64,000 nucleotides of DNA, taken from positions 52,857,383-52,921,382 of the forward strand of contig NC_067476.1 in assembly GCF_947179515.1 (NCBI RefSeq). The letters run 5' to 3'. The position numbers and the translations under genes were made by a program. Positions 22,059-32,622 of this stretch are shown here, piece after piece (the stretch's first letter is position 1; each line of letters opens with the position of its first letter). The notes under the pieces were generated by a model. That model saw only the letters and a list, made by a program, of their open reading frames with translations. It ran no database searches and had not been told where the DNA came from. Origin of the DNA: Apodemus sylvaticus (taxonomy: Eukaryota > Chordata > Mammalia > Rodentia > Muridae).

Positions 22059-22431
22059 CTTCTTTTTCTTTCTTTTTTTCTTTTCTATATTCTTTGTTTA
22101 CATTTTGAATGCTTTCCCCTTTCCCGGTCCCCCCCCCATCGGTCTCATAAGCCCTCTTCCCTTCAACTATTCACCCCCCCCCCATTTCCCTGTCCTGGTA
22201 CTCCCCTACAATGGTGGGTCAACTCTTTTCAGAGCCAGGGCCCTCTCTTTCCCTCTTCTTGGGTATCATTTGATATGCTAACTGTGTCTTGAGAATTCAG
22301 AGCTTCTGGGCTAATTAATATCCACTTATCAGTGATTGCATTCCATGTGTATTCTTTTGTGATTGGGTTACCTCACTTAGGATGATATTTTCCGGTTCCA
22401 ACCATTTGCAAATGACTGCCTAATACTATCA
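22059..22431 (-). mobile_element. L1 3' end (5'-truncated), antisense
   Basis: A T-rich start, then CTATATTCTTTGTTTACAT and the C-rich 3' UTR, then antisense ORF2 end (TAATATCCACTTATCAGTGA, TTGGGTTACCTCACTTAGG). It is nearly colinear with the first 360 bp of the L1 at 39415-40570, so both belong to closely related subfamilies. Truncation removes all but about the last 50 codons of ORF2. Confidence 0.88.
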
Positions 22432-22762
22432 TGGTTTGGGTGTAAAATGTCCCCCCATGTGCTTGTGTGTTTGAACACTTGGACCTTAGCTGATGCTTTT
22501 TGGATGTTGGGGAACTTTAGTGGCAGGAGGCATGACTGGTAGAGGTGGGCCACAGGGGTGAGCTTTGGAGGTTAAAAGCACAGCCTTACTTCCAAATGAG
22601 TTCTCTGCTTCCAGATTGGCCAAGGTTAAACGAGCCATGGCACAGCCTCCCACTACCATAGACTGAGCCTCTCCAGGTGCCATGACTTTCCCACCATGAT
22701 AGATTGCTTCCTCTGAGGTAGAAGCCCCTCCTGTCTAAAGCTGTATCCATTAGACTTTTTAC
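22432..22762 (+). mobile_element. MaLR-like LTR
   Basis: Starts TATCATGGTTTGGGTGTAAA, then GTGTTTGAACACTTGGACC, GAGCTTTGGAGGTTAAAAGC, TTCTCTGCTTCC, CCACCATGATAGATTG. This is the order of a solitary ERVL-MaLR-type LTR (exact subfamily unsure). It directly abuts the L1 on its left and a B3 on its right. Confidence 0.55.
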
Positions 22763-22978
22763 AAAAGATTTATTTATTTTATGTTGTGTGTGCATGTGTA
22801 CCTGAGTGTATGCATATACACCATGTGTATGCAGGAGTCAGAAGAGGCCATCAGCTCCTCTGGAACTGGAATTACAGGCTGTTATGTTATGAGCCTCCCT
22901 ATTAGGTATTGAGAATGGAACCCAGGACCTCTGCAAAAGCACAGATGCTCCTAACTGCTGAGCCATCTCCCTCTTTCT
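22763..22978 (-). mobile_element. B3 SINE, antisense
   Basis: TTTATTTATTTTATG tail, TGTGTGCATGTGTACCTGAG linker, then antisense body CAGAAGAGGCCATCAGCTCC, GAACCCAGGACCTCTGC and head GCTGAGCCATCTCCC. Complete, moderately diverged. Confidence 0.88.
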
Positions 22979-23215
22979 GTTAGATGTTTTGCAAAACGAT
23001 GAGGAAAGTGACTATGCACACGTTGACTTCCTCAGTTGGTGCTGTGGCTTTCTGCATGCTCTTCTGACAGATGGGGAAATGCTGAAGTCAGAGGGTGTGG
23101 AGTAAGAATCAGGGCAAAAGAGATCATTACCAGAAACTCAACTAAGGAAGGCCACTTTCCCTAGATCTACTCTTCAGAGCATAGATCTAAGACCTACTCA
23201 TAAATAATGTTCTGA
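22979..23215. other. Unique spacer
   Basis: Short single-copy stretch between the B3 and the polypyrimidine tract. Nothing recognised. Confidence 0.5.
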
Positions 23216-23403
<188 letters not shown>

Positions 23404-23489
23404 GCCTACAAGATGAGGAAAACTGTATGATACCTTGTCTTCCTTGTTTCATTTGCCTGTTTGTCTTATTTCATTTATTGTTCTCCTAT

Positions 23490-23755
23490 TTCTTTTTTTA
23501 TTGGATATTTCCTTTATTTACATTTCAAATGTTATCCCTTTTCCCAGTTTCTCCTCTGCAAACCTCCTATCCCAATCCCTATCTCCTGCTTCTATGAGGG
23601 TCCTCCCCCACCCACTCCCACCTAATGCCCTGGCACTCCCCTACACTAGGGCATTGAGCCTTAGCAGGACCAAGGGCCTCTCTTCCCATTGATGCCAGAT
23701 AAGGCCATCTTCTGCTACATATGCAGTTGGAGCCATGGGTCCCTCCATTTTTCTC
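23490..23755 (-). mobile_element. L1 3' UTR end, antisense
   Basis: TTTTTTTATTGGATATTTCC, ATTTACATTTCAAATGTTATCCC, C-rich stretch, CACTAGGGCATTGAGCC, GGACCAAGGGCCTCTCTTCC and ATATGCAGTTGGAGCCATGG match the murine rodent L1 3' UTR. Severely 5' truncated, with no ORF2 sequence. Confidence 0.88.
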
Positions 23756-23843
23756 TTTTTGAAGGAATAAAAATCACCATGATTCTTTCTGAAGCACAGA
23801 CACATGTGCACCACAAACCCACACTATAGTCTGGTCAAATAAC

Positions 23844-24968
23844 CAACTGCCCAACTTTTTTTTTTCTTTTTTTCTTTTTTTTTTTAACTTTTTTTTTATT
23901 CGATATATTTTTTATTTACATTTCAAATGATTTCCCCTTTTCTATCCCCCCACTCCCCGAAAGTCCCATAAGCCCCCTTCTCTCCCCCTGTCCTTCCCAC
24001 CCCTTCCCACTTCCCCGTTCTGGTTTTGCCAAATACTGCTTCACTGAGTCTTTCCAGAACAAGGGGCCACTCCTCCTTTCTTCTTGTACCTCATTTGATG
24101 TGTGGATTATGTTTTGGGTATTCCAGTTTTCTAGGTTAATATCCACTTATTAGTGAGTGCATACCATGATTCACCTTTTGAGTCTGGGTTACCTCACTTA
24201 GTATGATGTTCTCTAGCTCCATCCATTTGCCTACGAATTTCATGAATTCATTGTTTCTAATGGCTGAATAGTACTCCATTGTGTAGATATACCACATTTT
24301 TTGCATCCACTCTTCTGTTGAGGGATACCTGGGTTCTTTCCAGCTTCTGGCAATTATAAATAGGGCTGCTATGAACATAGTGGAACATGTATCCTTATTA
24401 CATGGTGGGGAATCCTCTGGGTATATGCCCAGGAGTGGTATAGCAGGATCTTCTGGAAGTGAGGTGCCCAGTTTTCGGAGGAACCGCCAGACTGATTTCC
24501 AGAGTGGTTGTACCAATTTGCAACCCCACCAGCAGTGGAGGAGTGTTCCTCTTTCTCCACATCCTCGCCAACACCTGCTGTCTCCTGAATTTTTAATCTT
24601 AGCCATTCTGACTGGTGTAAGGTGAAATCTCAGGGTTGTTTTGATTTACATTTCCCTAATGACTAATGAAGTTGAGAATTTTTTAAGATGCTTCTATGCC
24701 ATTAGAAGTTCTTCAGGTGAGAATTCTTTCTTTAACTCTGTACCCCATTTTTTAATAGGGTTGTTTGGTTTTCTGGAGTCTAACTTCTTGAGTTCTTTAT
24801 ATATATTGGATATTAGCCCTCTATCTGATGTAGGATTGGTGAAGATCTTTTCCCAATTTGTTGGTTGCCGATTTGTCCTTTTGATGGTGTCCTTTGCCTT
24901 ACAGAAACTTTGTAATTTTATGAGGTCCCATTTGTCAATTCTTGATCTTAGACAACTGCCCAACTTTT
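23844..24968 (-). mobile_element. 5'-truncated L1 with perfect 16 bp target-site duplication
   Basis: CAACTGCCCAACTTTT occurs at 23844-23859 and again at 24953-24968. Between them lies a poly-T (antisense A tail, from 23860), the C-rich L1 3' UTR, and antisense ORF2 C-terminal coding sequence. This is a classic target-primed reverse transcription product, truncated about 270 codons from the ORF2 end. The ORF2 end resembles rat L1. Confidence 0.96.
24136..24952 (-). pseudogene. L1 ORF2 C-terminal remnant
   Basis: Antisense frame encoding the ORF2 C-terminus after the reverse transcriptase domain, including the cysteine-containing segment (CWRGCGERGTLLHCWW) and the terminal LISGY. It stays in one frame for about 272 codons, with two in-frame nonsense codons at 24694-24696 (TAG) and 24646-24648 (TAA). 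The endonuclease and catalytic RT parts are absent, so it is non-functional. Confidence 0.93.
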
Positions 24969-25424
24969 ATTTGACTGACATGGGAAGTAAAGTCCAAAGA
25001 TTTCACTGCCTTGTAGAGACTTGGAAGTGGAAAGAGTCAATTGGTATAAATGTGGGCTTCATGACCTCAAATTTGTGGGATTTACTTCATGAGGAACTGT
25101 TTCTTTTTGATCATGCAATTTAGTAGAAAACAATCCAAGGTGGCTGTTTGGATTCTAGTGCTTGGGTCTCTTTGAACTTGAATGCCCACCAGGTTGTCCT
25201 GGGCAAATTATCTGACTTTATAACTAGCATGTCTATCTTAGTGGTAGCAGCTGCCTAATAGAGATGTTCTGAGGGTCAAATCGGATAATGCAGGTCCCCA
25301 CTTAACTCACAGGCAAAGATTAAGATTGCAATGCATAGTTTCCATGTTACCTTGCATTTGCAAATAGAGCAGATGGTTCAGTAAGCTTGAATGAAGCCAC
25401 TTAAGAAACTAACGCTCTGCCCCT
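24969..25424. other. Unique sequence
   Basis: The original locus interrupted by the L1. No gene recognised. Confidence 0.5.
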
Positions 25425-26010
25425 GCCTGCCAGATCTATCTGGGGCACCGCCAGCAGAGACAGGAGCCTAGCACAACTGTCACCAGAGAGGCTTCATCCA
25501 GCAGCTAATGGAGAGGCAGAGAACAGGGAGTCTTACACGGAAGAGTGGAGGAAGGATCAAGGAGCTGGAAGGGTTAAAAACACCATAAGAAGACCTAAGA
25601 GACCACTAACCTGGGCCCATGGAGGCTCACAGAGACTGAATCACCAACCAAAGAGCACACATGGACTGGACCTAGGCCTCCTACACATATGTAGCAGATG
25701 TGTAGCTTGGTCTTCATGTGGGTCCCCAACAATTTGAGCAGGACCACCTTTGGATCCCTTTCTCCCAGCTGGCTTGCCTTGTCTGGACTCAGTGGGAGAG
25801 GATACACTTAGTCCTGATGAGACTTAATGTGCCAGGGCAGGTTGGTACTGGGGATGGGGGTGGAGTGGGGGTGGAGGAGTTTCCCATCTCCTAAGAGAAG
25901 GGGGGTGGGAAATGGCAGAAGAGGGGTGAGAGAGTAGAACTGGGGAAGGGAAGGGGCCTGTGATCAAGATGTAAAGTGAATAAGCACATAAGTTAATAAT
26001 AATAATAATA
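25425..26010 (+). mobile_element. L1 (Lx-like) 3' UTR and tail
   Basis: GACAGGAGCCTAGCACAACTG, GGAGGCTCACAGAGACTGAA, ACATGGACTGGACCTAGGCC, AGCTTGGTCTTCATGTGGG and CAGTGGGAGAGGATACAC, then a G-rich run, end in ATGTAAAGTGAATAAGC and (TAA)n. Shares its first ~70 bp with the inverted copy at about 487-560. No coding sequence is left. Confidence 0.75.
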
Positions 26011-26015
26011 AAAGA
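25993..26015. repeat. (TAA)n tail
   Basis: Five TAA units and an A-rich end mark the 3' end of the preceding L1. Confidence 0.85.
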
Positions 26016-26345
26016 AATTAATGTCCTTCCTAATGGTAGTGGGTTTTGGAGAGAAGCTTTAATCTTCGTATATCCAGGGCTTATGTAGTGTAGTGCCTGG
26101 TACGTGGTAGGCATCTGTGAATGTTTATGGAATGAAGTAGAGTTTTGTTCCCTCAGCATGCGACAACTTACTCCCACACCAGCGTCCTACTTAAATTCCA
26201 AAACTAATTAGGAAATGATCTCAGAGCAAAGGAAACACATCTCTCACAATTCTGTCTGTAAAAGAAGATAATGCTGGAGCAAATGTGAATTTGATTGTGG
26301 TCTTTCGGACCACACGTCTACTTTTATATATGTTAAAAGAATCAA
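26016..26345. other. Unique sequence
   Basis: Nothing recognised. Confidence 0.5.
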
Positions 26346-26527
26346 ATTGGGGTGGAGAGATGGCTTAGAGGGTAAAGTACCTGCCAGCAATCCTGATGAC
26401 TTGAATTCAGTCTCTGAAGTCACATGATGGGAGAATAAAACTGACTGCTGAAACTTGTTCTCTGGCACGAGCACACACACTCAAACACCCCCACCCCCTA
26501 CCCCCCACATGTATATAAAGGTTCAAC
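26346..26527 (+). mobile_element. B4/RSINE1-type SINE
   Basis: GGGTGGAGAGATGGCTTAG-type head, GTACCTGCCAGCAATCCTGATGACTTGAATTC, then AATAAAACTGACTGCTGAAACTTGTTCTCTGGC and a CA/C-rich tail. The motif order is that of the rodent B4/RSINE group. The exact family is uncertain. Confidence 0.65.
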
Positions 26528-26648
26528 TAGATACTGGAATGAATAGTGGCACTTCACTTGCTATTTTTGCAAGATTTGATGCCTACAGTGGTCAAGGCAG
26601 CAGGATAATACTTATTGTAGAACATCACCATAGCTATTGATGTTAGTT

Positions 26649-26742
26649 CCATCCATCTATCCATCCATCCATCCACCCATCCATCCACCCATCCACCCAT
26701 CCATCCACTATGCACCCACTCATCCATGTATTCATCCATCTA
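26649..26742. repeat. (CCAT)n microsatellite
   Basis: Imperfect CCAT/CCAC units over about 90 bp, trailing into CCAGCTAGCC repeats. Confidence 0.95.
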
Positions 26743-28230
26743 GCCAGCTAGCCTGGCCAGCCAGTCAGCTAACAAATCTTTGTTAAGTGCTGATGATACG
26801 CAGGGCACCATTCTAAGTCTTGGCTTTATAGCATAAGGTAAGTGAGATATCACCCCCTTTCCCTGTGGACTAATGTTAATTCCTTTTTTTTTTTAAACCA
26901 AAAAAATATCTTTTAGAGAAAATAAATGTTTCATGATGTGTAAAAATATATTTAATAAAATGATGTCAATTAAAACAACAAAACACCAGTTCCTTTCAAT
27001 ATTCTTACTAGAACCAAATAAAACAGGAAAAATGGCCTGAGCTATGGAACTACACATTTGTAAATCACATTTTCCAGCCTCCCATAATGTTCTCCCTCCT
27101 GGAAACAGAGACCAAACATTCCATTCCTGTAGCTATCAGAGGCAGGAAAATAGGAAAGCTTCCATTCAATTGCTCGGTCAAATTGAAATGAGGATGTGCA
27201 TGAAGGTTAGGGTGGCAGCTGTTTTAACTGAATAGTGGGCTAACCTGAGAGCAAGAACACAGTCGTACTTCCTTTATACCTCCCGGCCCCCTCCCCCTTC
27301 CCCCCTCCCATCTGTTGAGAGTCGCTTCTGGCGCGTAGAGGTCAAGGTTTTTGAGGCAAGGTCATTTTCAGGTGTTTGCGGCTCCTCTTGAAGAGCAGCC
27401 ACACAGAGGACTCTGCAGCTGGCTGTTTCTAGCCTGCAGTAACGTCCTATCCCAGGGCAATCAATACATTCCAAGTGCTACTTCCAGTTTGCCAGACTGC
27501 AGATTGCAGAGGACCTTCCGAAGGCTCACCAGGCCTTTCCTCTACCTGGGGTGGCCGGGAGTTGATCTACCCCCTACCGAGAACTGGAGAGTTTTTAACA
27601 GAAGAGTATGTGAGATAATGACTACTATGTTGGCTTTCTGTGCTTTTGTTTGCAAAATAATGGGTTTTAGGTTAAACTGAGGCAGGTGTGCAAATGTTCG
27701 GGTGAAGTCCGTTTGCAGCCTCTCCCTCTCCAACATCAAACCATAAAAGACTCTGATAATAGTTGTCACCAGCATCAGTAATTGTAGCAAGGGTCTGGAA
27801 TATCAATCAAAGGAAAGACAAGCATTTTGATAGCATCAATCAGAGCTAGTCTCCTCCCGAGAAGCACGCCAACTCTCTTGGAGAGCTGCCCGTTCCCATT
27901 GTTTCCTGTCTGCTGCTTTTGACTCGGATCCACTCTCTGTTCCCCACTGTGGCCATCATGAAATTGGGGAATTAACTCTGAGCAGAGTTGGTCTAGTTTG
28001 GACGTGAAGGTGAACACAAATAGAGAAAGTTCAAATGATTGAGAACAAACAACCCTTGTTATTAAACATTAGCTGGCGAGAGCAACAGAAGCATGTAGTG
28101 GGCAGCCATCGCGGACGGCTGCCTCTACTGGCCGACAGGAAATGGTCACAGACTATGAGGCCTGTGTATATCTCTCGAAAGAATTCATCTGTCTTCTCCT
28201 TTTAAGTAACCAGTGCTACTACATATTTAG
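26743..28230. other. Unique sequence
   Basis: A 10-T run at about 26885 and a C-rich tract (CCCCCTCCCCCTTCCCCCC, near 27288-27307) are the only simple features. The frames at 27351-27680 and its neighbours lack domains. Part of 27.6-28.1 kb is repeat-free and could contain conserved noncoding DNA. Confidence 0.5.
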
Positions 28231-28233
28231 GGC

Positions 28234-28272
28234 TTTTTTTTTTTTTTTTTTGCCTTTTCTTTTATAAAAGGA

Positions 28273-28316
<44 letters not shown>

Positions 28317-28329
28317 TGTGTGTGTGTGT
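28234..28329. repeat. Poly-T, (GA)n and (GT)n compound repeat
   Basis: Eighteen T (28234-28251), then a GA run from about 28271 to 28314 that passes directly into GT repeats to 28329. Confidence 0.95.
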
Positions 28330-28377
28330 CTCCATGTGGAATTTACAGGTCTACACTGGATATTTTCCTCCTCACCT

Positions 28378-28575
28378 ATTTTTTTTTTAATGACTGAACC
28401 CAGAGCTTACCTATTGTCTAGACTAGCTGGCCTGCCAGCCCAAGGCTTCTGTCTGTCTATCAGTGCTATAACTGCAGGCACGAAAACTTGTCTTTTTCAA
28501 TAGGTGTTGGGGATCTGAACTCAGGTGCTAACATTAACAGAAACTTTATCCATTGAGCTATCTTTCCAGACCCAG
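28378..28575 (-). mobile_element. B4 (ID-B1 composite) SINE, antisense
   Basis: Minus strand: GGGTCTGGAAAGATAGCTC head, CCTGAGTTCAGATCCCCAACACC, then a B1-like half with GCCTGCAGTTATAGCACTG and GGCCAGCTAGTC. Same architecture as the element at 14.2-14.4 kb. Confidence 0.72.
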
Positions 28576-28900
28576 TTGTAAGGGTTGTCAGTGTCACTGA
28601 CAAGAAGAAAATACTGATTTTAACTGAAGTGAACAGTTCTCCACAAGTCTTAGAGAGATTCTGCTGGGCTGATTATACTTCTGCGTGTTACACTGGTCAG
28701 ACTGTCTTTCACATATACAGGCACAGAGGTCTGTCTACTTTTTTCAGGGCTTCATTGTGCCAGTGATATGACAGCCACGGGATGACTTGACATGACAGCC
28801 AAGAGGGTGGCTTGATGCCTTAAGCATTTTTAGATTGATATTTCCCCCAAATCACAAATACCTTCTTTATTGTTCCAATTAAATTATGTTTAATTTAATT
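28576..28900. other. Unique sequence
   Basis: Nothing recognised. Confidence 0.5.
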
Positions 28901-29018
28901 TAATTTGATTTTTTGAGACACGCTCTCACTGTGTAGCATTGGCTGACCTGGAACTCACAGACACCTGCATCTGTCTCCCCACCCCTGTGCTGGAATCAAA
29001 GGTCAATACACCCAGTTT
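28901..29018 (-). mobile_element. B1 SINE, antisense
   Basis: TTTTTTGAGACACGCTCTCACTGTGTAGC, then GGCTGACCTGGAACTCACAG and TGTGCTGGAATCAAAGGT are the antisense 7SL-derived B1 body. Truncated at its head. Confidence 0.85.
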
Positions 29019-29922
29019 ATATTCATTTATAAGTGGCCCAACTTAGATTGTGTATCTGAAAGAGACTATACCCAGCAAGAACATGAAGCAGAAAGACTAT
29101 GTTATGTAAAAAGGTTTTTAGTATTGTACACTTTTTTATAGGATAGAAGTCACTGAAAAGGACTTCATATAAAAATATTCACATGCCACAGACATGTTTG
29201 TATATTTCTATACCTGTGTAAAACCAGGATAAATGGATGAAAATTTCATCCAGTGGCTGACTCGTCTTCATGCTGTCAAACATTCATTTTGATTAATCTT
29301 TTTTTCTCGGGGTTGACTGACACTTTGTGGTAAATCATGACTTTGTATAGACGTCCCCAATATAAAAACTGCTACAGACAGCTCCCGCAAAATTAATTGG
29401 TCAGCTTCTGCTGCAATAATGGATAAAAACCTACATTAGAAATTTCACACATAAACAAATTATTATTCTTTGTTGAATAAAGTCACTAATTAATTTTCCA
29501 GGGATCTGTAAGTCCCGGAAACTATTACTAACTAACAGCAGATGGAGGTGTATTTGCATTTCAAGTATTTGAATTTCTTTCACTTTTCATTTCACAACAA
29601 AGAACCCCGAGTTCTCAAAGTACTAATAAATAATCACCATCAAAACCGTATAAATTGGAGCATGACTCTTCTTGTTGTTCTTCTCTACATTATCATAAGC
29701 CAGTCTTTAGCTATGAAACACACACACACACTCTTCTAGAAAGATTTTAGAAAGGGCAATTAAATAAGTATGAAAAATGTTGCTCCCGAATTATACTTAC
29801 CTTAATTTGAAAAAGACAAGATGCATATAGAAAACTAAAGCAGAGGCAGAAATGGTATGTATAATCCATAATAATCCATAATAATCACTCTATATAATTG
29901 TGCCTTCCTAAGAAATGGTGGG
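29019..29922. other. Unique AT-rich sequence
   Basis: AATAATCCATAATAATCC stutter near 29866-29886 and a (CA)n of six units near 29720. No gene recognised. Confidence 0.5.
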
Positions 29923-30114
29923 TTAACAAATTTTAACAAGACTTGTGTATTCACGCTTTCTCTCAGCAGCCGTCTTTGTCTTAGTACCCAACATGGCTCC
30001 TTCTTGATGAAGTTCCTTCTGTTGTCCTGTTTGGGCAATGAGTGCTTTGGTGCCTTTGTTTCTCTGATTAGGTTCTGTTTTGTGAATGGCAAGTTTAGAC
30101 TTTAAATCTTCCAC
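29923..30114 (-). other. Possible exon or pseudo-exon, coiled-coil-like (unrecognised)
   Basis: On the minus strand an AG (TAATAATTCAG) precedes GTGGAAGATTTAAAG at 30114. It opens a frame of about 63 codons rich in Lys, Glu and Gln (starting VEDLKSKLAIHK) before a stop at 29923-29925. Composition is coiled-coil-like, but internal Pro and Gly and the lack of a good 5' splice donor argue for a decayed exon, a fragment of a retrocopy or chance. I do not recognise the protein. No partner exon was found nearby. Confidence 0.2.
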
Positions 30115-30440
30115 CTGAATTATTACAAGAGAGATTTGGTAATTAAGTTCTAACAAGATTTAAATGATATTAAAAACAGTCAGTTAGAAGGAAACACAGC
30201 CTTGGGCTTTGTTGTAAATTTGTATAATTATTTTTAGTCCTCTAGAGGATGCATAATTATGTTTCTGTATTTATAAAAATACTGCCTCTGAGGCACCAAA
30301 ATGAATTTTACAGTATGCTAATTTACATATTAATGTTACTCTTTGTATGTCAAAATTTCTTTGGCTGAAAAGAAAAAAATATTTTTTTCTAGGAAAATTT
30401 CAAAGTAACCATGAAGCTTGCAAAGGCTTTTTGATTGGTA
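30115..30440. other. Unique AT-rich sequence
   Basis: Nothing recognised. Confidence 0.5.
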
Positions 30441-30448
30441 GCTCTGGG

Positions 30449-30481
30449 AAAAACAAAACAAACAAACAAACAAGCAAAAAC
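30449..30481. repeat. (AAAC)n microsatellite
   Basis: AAAACAAAACAAACAAACAAAC-type repeat of about 33 bp. Confidence 0.85.
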
Positions 30482-30659
30482 CACTGTTAGGGAGAAAGTT
30501 TGTCTAAGAAAGCAGAAACTTAAGGCAGACACAACACTAAGCCTCAAGTCTAACTTCACTTGAACCTAGGAAATCAGGGTTGGGGTACAGTGGTACCGCC
30601 AAAAATATCCTGCAGCATTTTTTCAGTACCCTTTATGTCTTGAGATTTAGACACTTCGT

Positions 30660-30806
30660 GTGTTATCCAGCTTCCTGGTGCTACAAACACCTTTTGCTAG
30701 CCGACTTAAATAGTAGAGAGGCTTATTTTGCCTTACAGTTTCAGTGGCCTTCTGTCTCTGCATTCTAAGTGCTAGGATCATTGGTGTGAGTGACCATGGT
30801 CAGCTT
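30660..30806 (-). mobile_element. MaLR-like LTR scrap joined to a B1 fragment, antisense
   Basis: CAAACACCTTTTGCTAGCC and AGAGGCTTATTTTGCCTTACAG resemble the antisense 3' end of a MaLR-type LTR. GCATTCTAAGTGCTAGGATCATTGGTGTGAGTG that follows is an antisense B1 segment. Both are short and decayed. Confidence 0.4.
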
Positions 30807-30885
30807 GAATATACTATTCTTGATGCTGGGAGTGTCCTTTAGGAAGCATGTGCTTATGCTCTGGAGCTAGGATAAGACATGGAAA

Positions 30886-30934
30886 GGGGCTGGTTGGGGC
30901 TGGTTGGGGCTGGTTGGGACTGGTTGGGGCTGGG
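30886..30934. repeat. 10 bp minisatellite (GGGGCTGGTT)
   Basis: Five units of GGGGCTGGTT with a single G-to-A change in the fourth. It carries regularly spaced GGGG runs and so has G-quadruplex potential. Confidence 0.95.
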
Positions 30935-31171
30935 AAGGTCAGCAGACCTGAATGAGGGCAAGAGTGAGACAAAGCCTTTTTGTGGGCGAGGGCATTCTGT
31001 TTGGCAGGCAGAATTCAGCGCAGACTCTTCAGTATGTAGAAAGGTAAGTGAACTGCAGTTTTCTTCAGAAGGAGCCTGTGTAGAAGAGATGCCGGTCTCA
31101 GAATCTCAACTGATGTTTTCTCTAGAACTGACATGCTAAGATCAAATGCTAACATGCAGCATTTGAATACT

Positions 31172-31388
31172 GGTGTCTTAATCACTTTTCTGTTTCTGTG
31201 ACAAAATACCACAACCAAGGCAACTTACAGAATAAAGAGTTTTATTTGAGGAGTATGGTCTCATAGGGTTAGAGTCCATAGTTGTCATGGCAAGGATCAT
31301 GGCAACAGACATGACACTGGAGAAGTAGCTGAAAGCTCACATCTTGAGATACAACCACAAAGCTGGGGATAGGGGACAAGGAGTGAGG

Positions 31389-31421
<33 letters not shown>

Positions 31422-31580
31422 ATAAGGATGATGGTGGACTATTTTGAAACCTCAAAGGTCCTCCCCTCCTCCACAGGACACATCTCCAACAAGACCATGC
31501 CACTTAATCCTCCCTGACCAGTTCTACCAACTTCAAATACATGAGTCTATGGGAGCCATTCTCATTCAAATTACCACAGC
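31172..31580 (-). mobile_element. MaLR-like LTR, antisense
   Basis: Plus strand: GTCTTAATCACTTTTCTG, GTGACAAAATACCACAACC, AGTTTTATTTGAGGAG, TAGAGTCCATAGTTGTCATGG, and on the far side CATGAGTCTATGGGAGCC, CAAATTACCACA. Reversed, this is an LTR starting TGTGGTAATTTG and ending ATTAAGACAC, typical of rodent MaLR-type solo LTRs. A GA microsatellite expanded inside it. Confidence 0.65.
31387..31422. repeat. (GA)n microsatellite inside the LTR
   Basis: GAGAGA run interrupted by one GG, located within the MaLR-like element. Confidence 0.95.
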
Positions 31581-31780
31581 TGGGTACAAAGGCAAAGGGT
31601 ATCATTATAGCTAGATGATAAGACCCTATTGCTGAAGACATTTTCTATGTCTATGAAGACATAGAAAAGGCAAACTAAAATTAACCCAGAAGCTTCCTTC
31701 CTCCTCGGTAGATTTCACAGTTCTGGAAGGCACTATGCAGGTCATTCAGGAAAAACAGTCATACATGAACTTACCCAGCG
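31581..31780. other. Unique spacer
   Basis: Nothing recognised apart from a local ATGTCTATGAAGACATAGA palindrome near 31645. Confidence 0.5.
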
Positions 31781-32450
31781 GTGAGCCCTGCATGCTTCAG
31801 TATCAATCTGTTAGGCAGGACACTGTCACAGCAGCCGTGGCATGGTTTTCAGACTGGATTTGAGATCTGCTCCAGTGGAGGAATTCATGCTTGGTACTAT
31901 AAACCTGGTCAGACAGCCATCACTGGGAAGGTTCTGGGCCATAGAGGGCCATGCCATTACCATTGTTTACTGAGTAGACACATCAAACTGTCTTCTAAAT
32001 ATTTCTATGTATACTCATATTTATCCTCCTCTCAACCTCAGTCAGGGCATCCTCTGTCAAGTGGCTAGCAGTCAATGCAAAACTGATCACTAGTCAAGGT
32101 GCCAAGAATAAGTAACTATCCAACCATGAGCCCTAAATGGCATATCTACATCAACCTCCTCCTCAAGAATGTAAGAGCCAGAGGATGAAGAGAAAGGCCG
32201 TGAAATGCATATGACTTGCCTATTACACTCATGAACTCACAGCATCTATGGCTACCTGCAAAGATAGCTTCAAAAGATCCAAGCCGTCCCCATAGCCGCA
32301 GGGATAGGGAAGGGTCCCATGAGGCTCCATCCCTAGTGGAGGAACCATTGGCAAGGGATGGCTGTGGTGAGGAGGGAAATCGTTTTTTCTTTGGGAAGCG
32401 GCTGCTGGTAGGTCACCCATGATCCAGTGAATGGCCCATACCCATGTGCT
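31781..32450 (+). mobile_element. L1 (Lx-type) 3' UTR fragment
   Basis: GGTTCTGGGCCATAGAGGG, CATTGTTTACTGAGTAG, AATGTAAGAGCCAGAGGATG, TTACACTCATGAACTCACAGC, GGAACCATTGGCAAGGGATGG and CTGCTGGTAGGTCACCCATG appear in the order seen in the long 3' UTR of older rodent L1 elements. No coding region is left, and no tail is clear. Confidence 0.72.
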
Positions 32451-32469
32451 TCACACTTTGGACCCTGCA

Positions 32470-32622
32470 TATTCTTTTTCATGATTTTATAGGTGAGCAT
32501 AATGCGATTTGACAGGACCAGGAAACTTGCCCAAGTGTAACAGCTTCAAATGACAAGGCAGAGATTTTACAGCAGGTATGATACCAAACCCTTTGCTTCA
32601 GCCCTAGCACAGCTTCCGGTTA
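32470..32622 (-). mobile_element. MIR SINE, antisense
   Basis: GATTTTATAGGTGAG, AGGAAACTTGCCCAAGTGTAACAG and GCAGAGATTTTACAGCAGG follow the antisense MIR (TTTTACAGATGAGGAAACTG ... TTGCCCAAGGTCACACAG) with substitutions. Confidence 0.6.

Noticed and set aside
24641..25123. Plus-strand frame of 160 codons
   Set aside because: Antisense shadow of the L1 ORF2 remnant running into unique flank.
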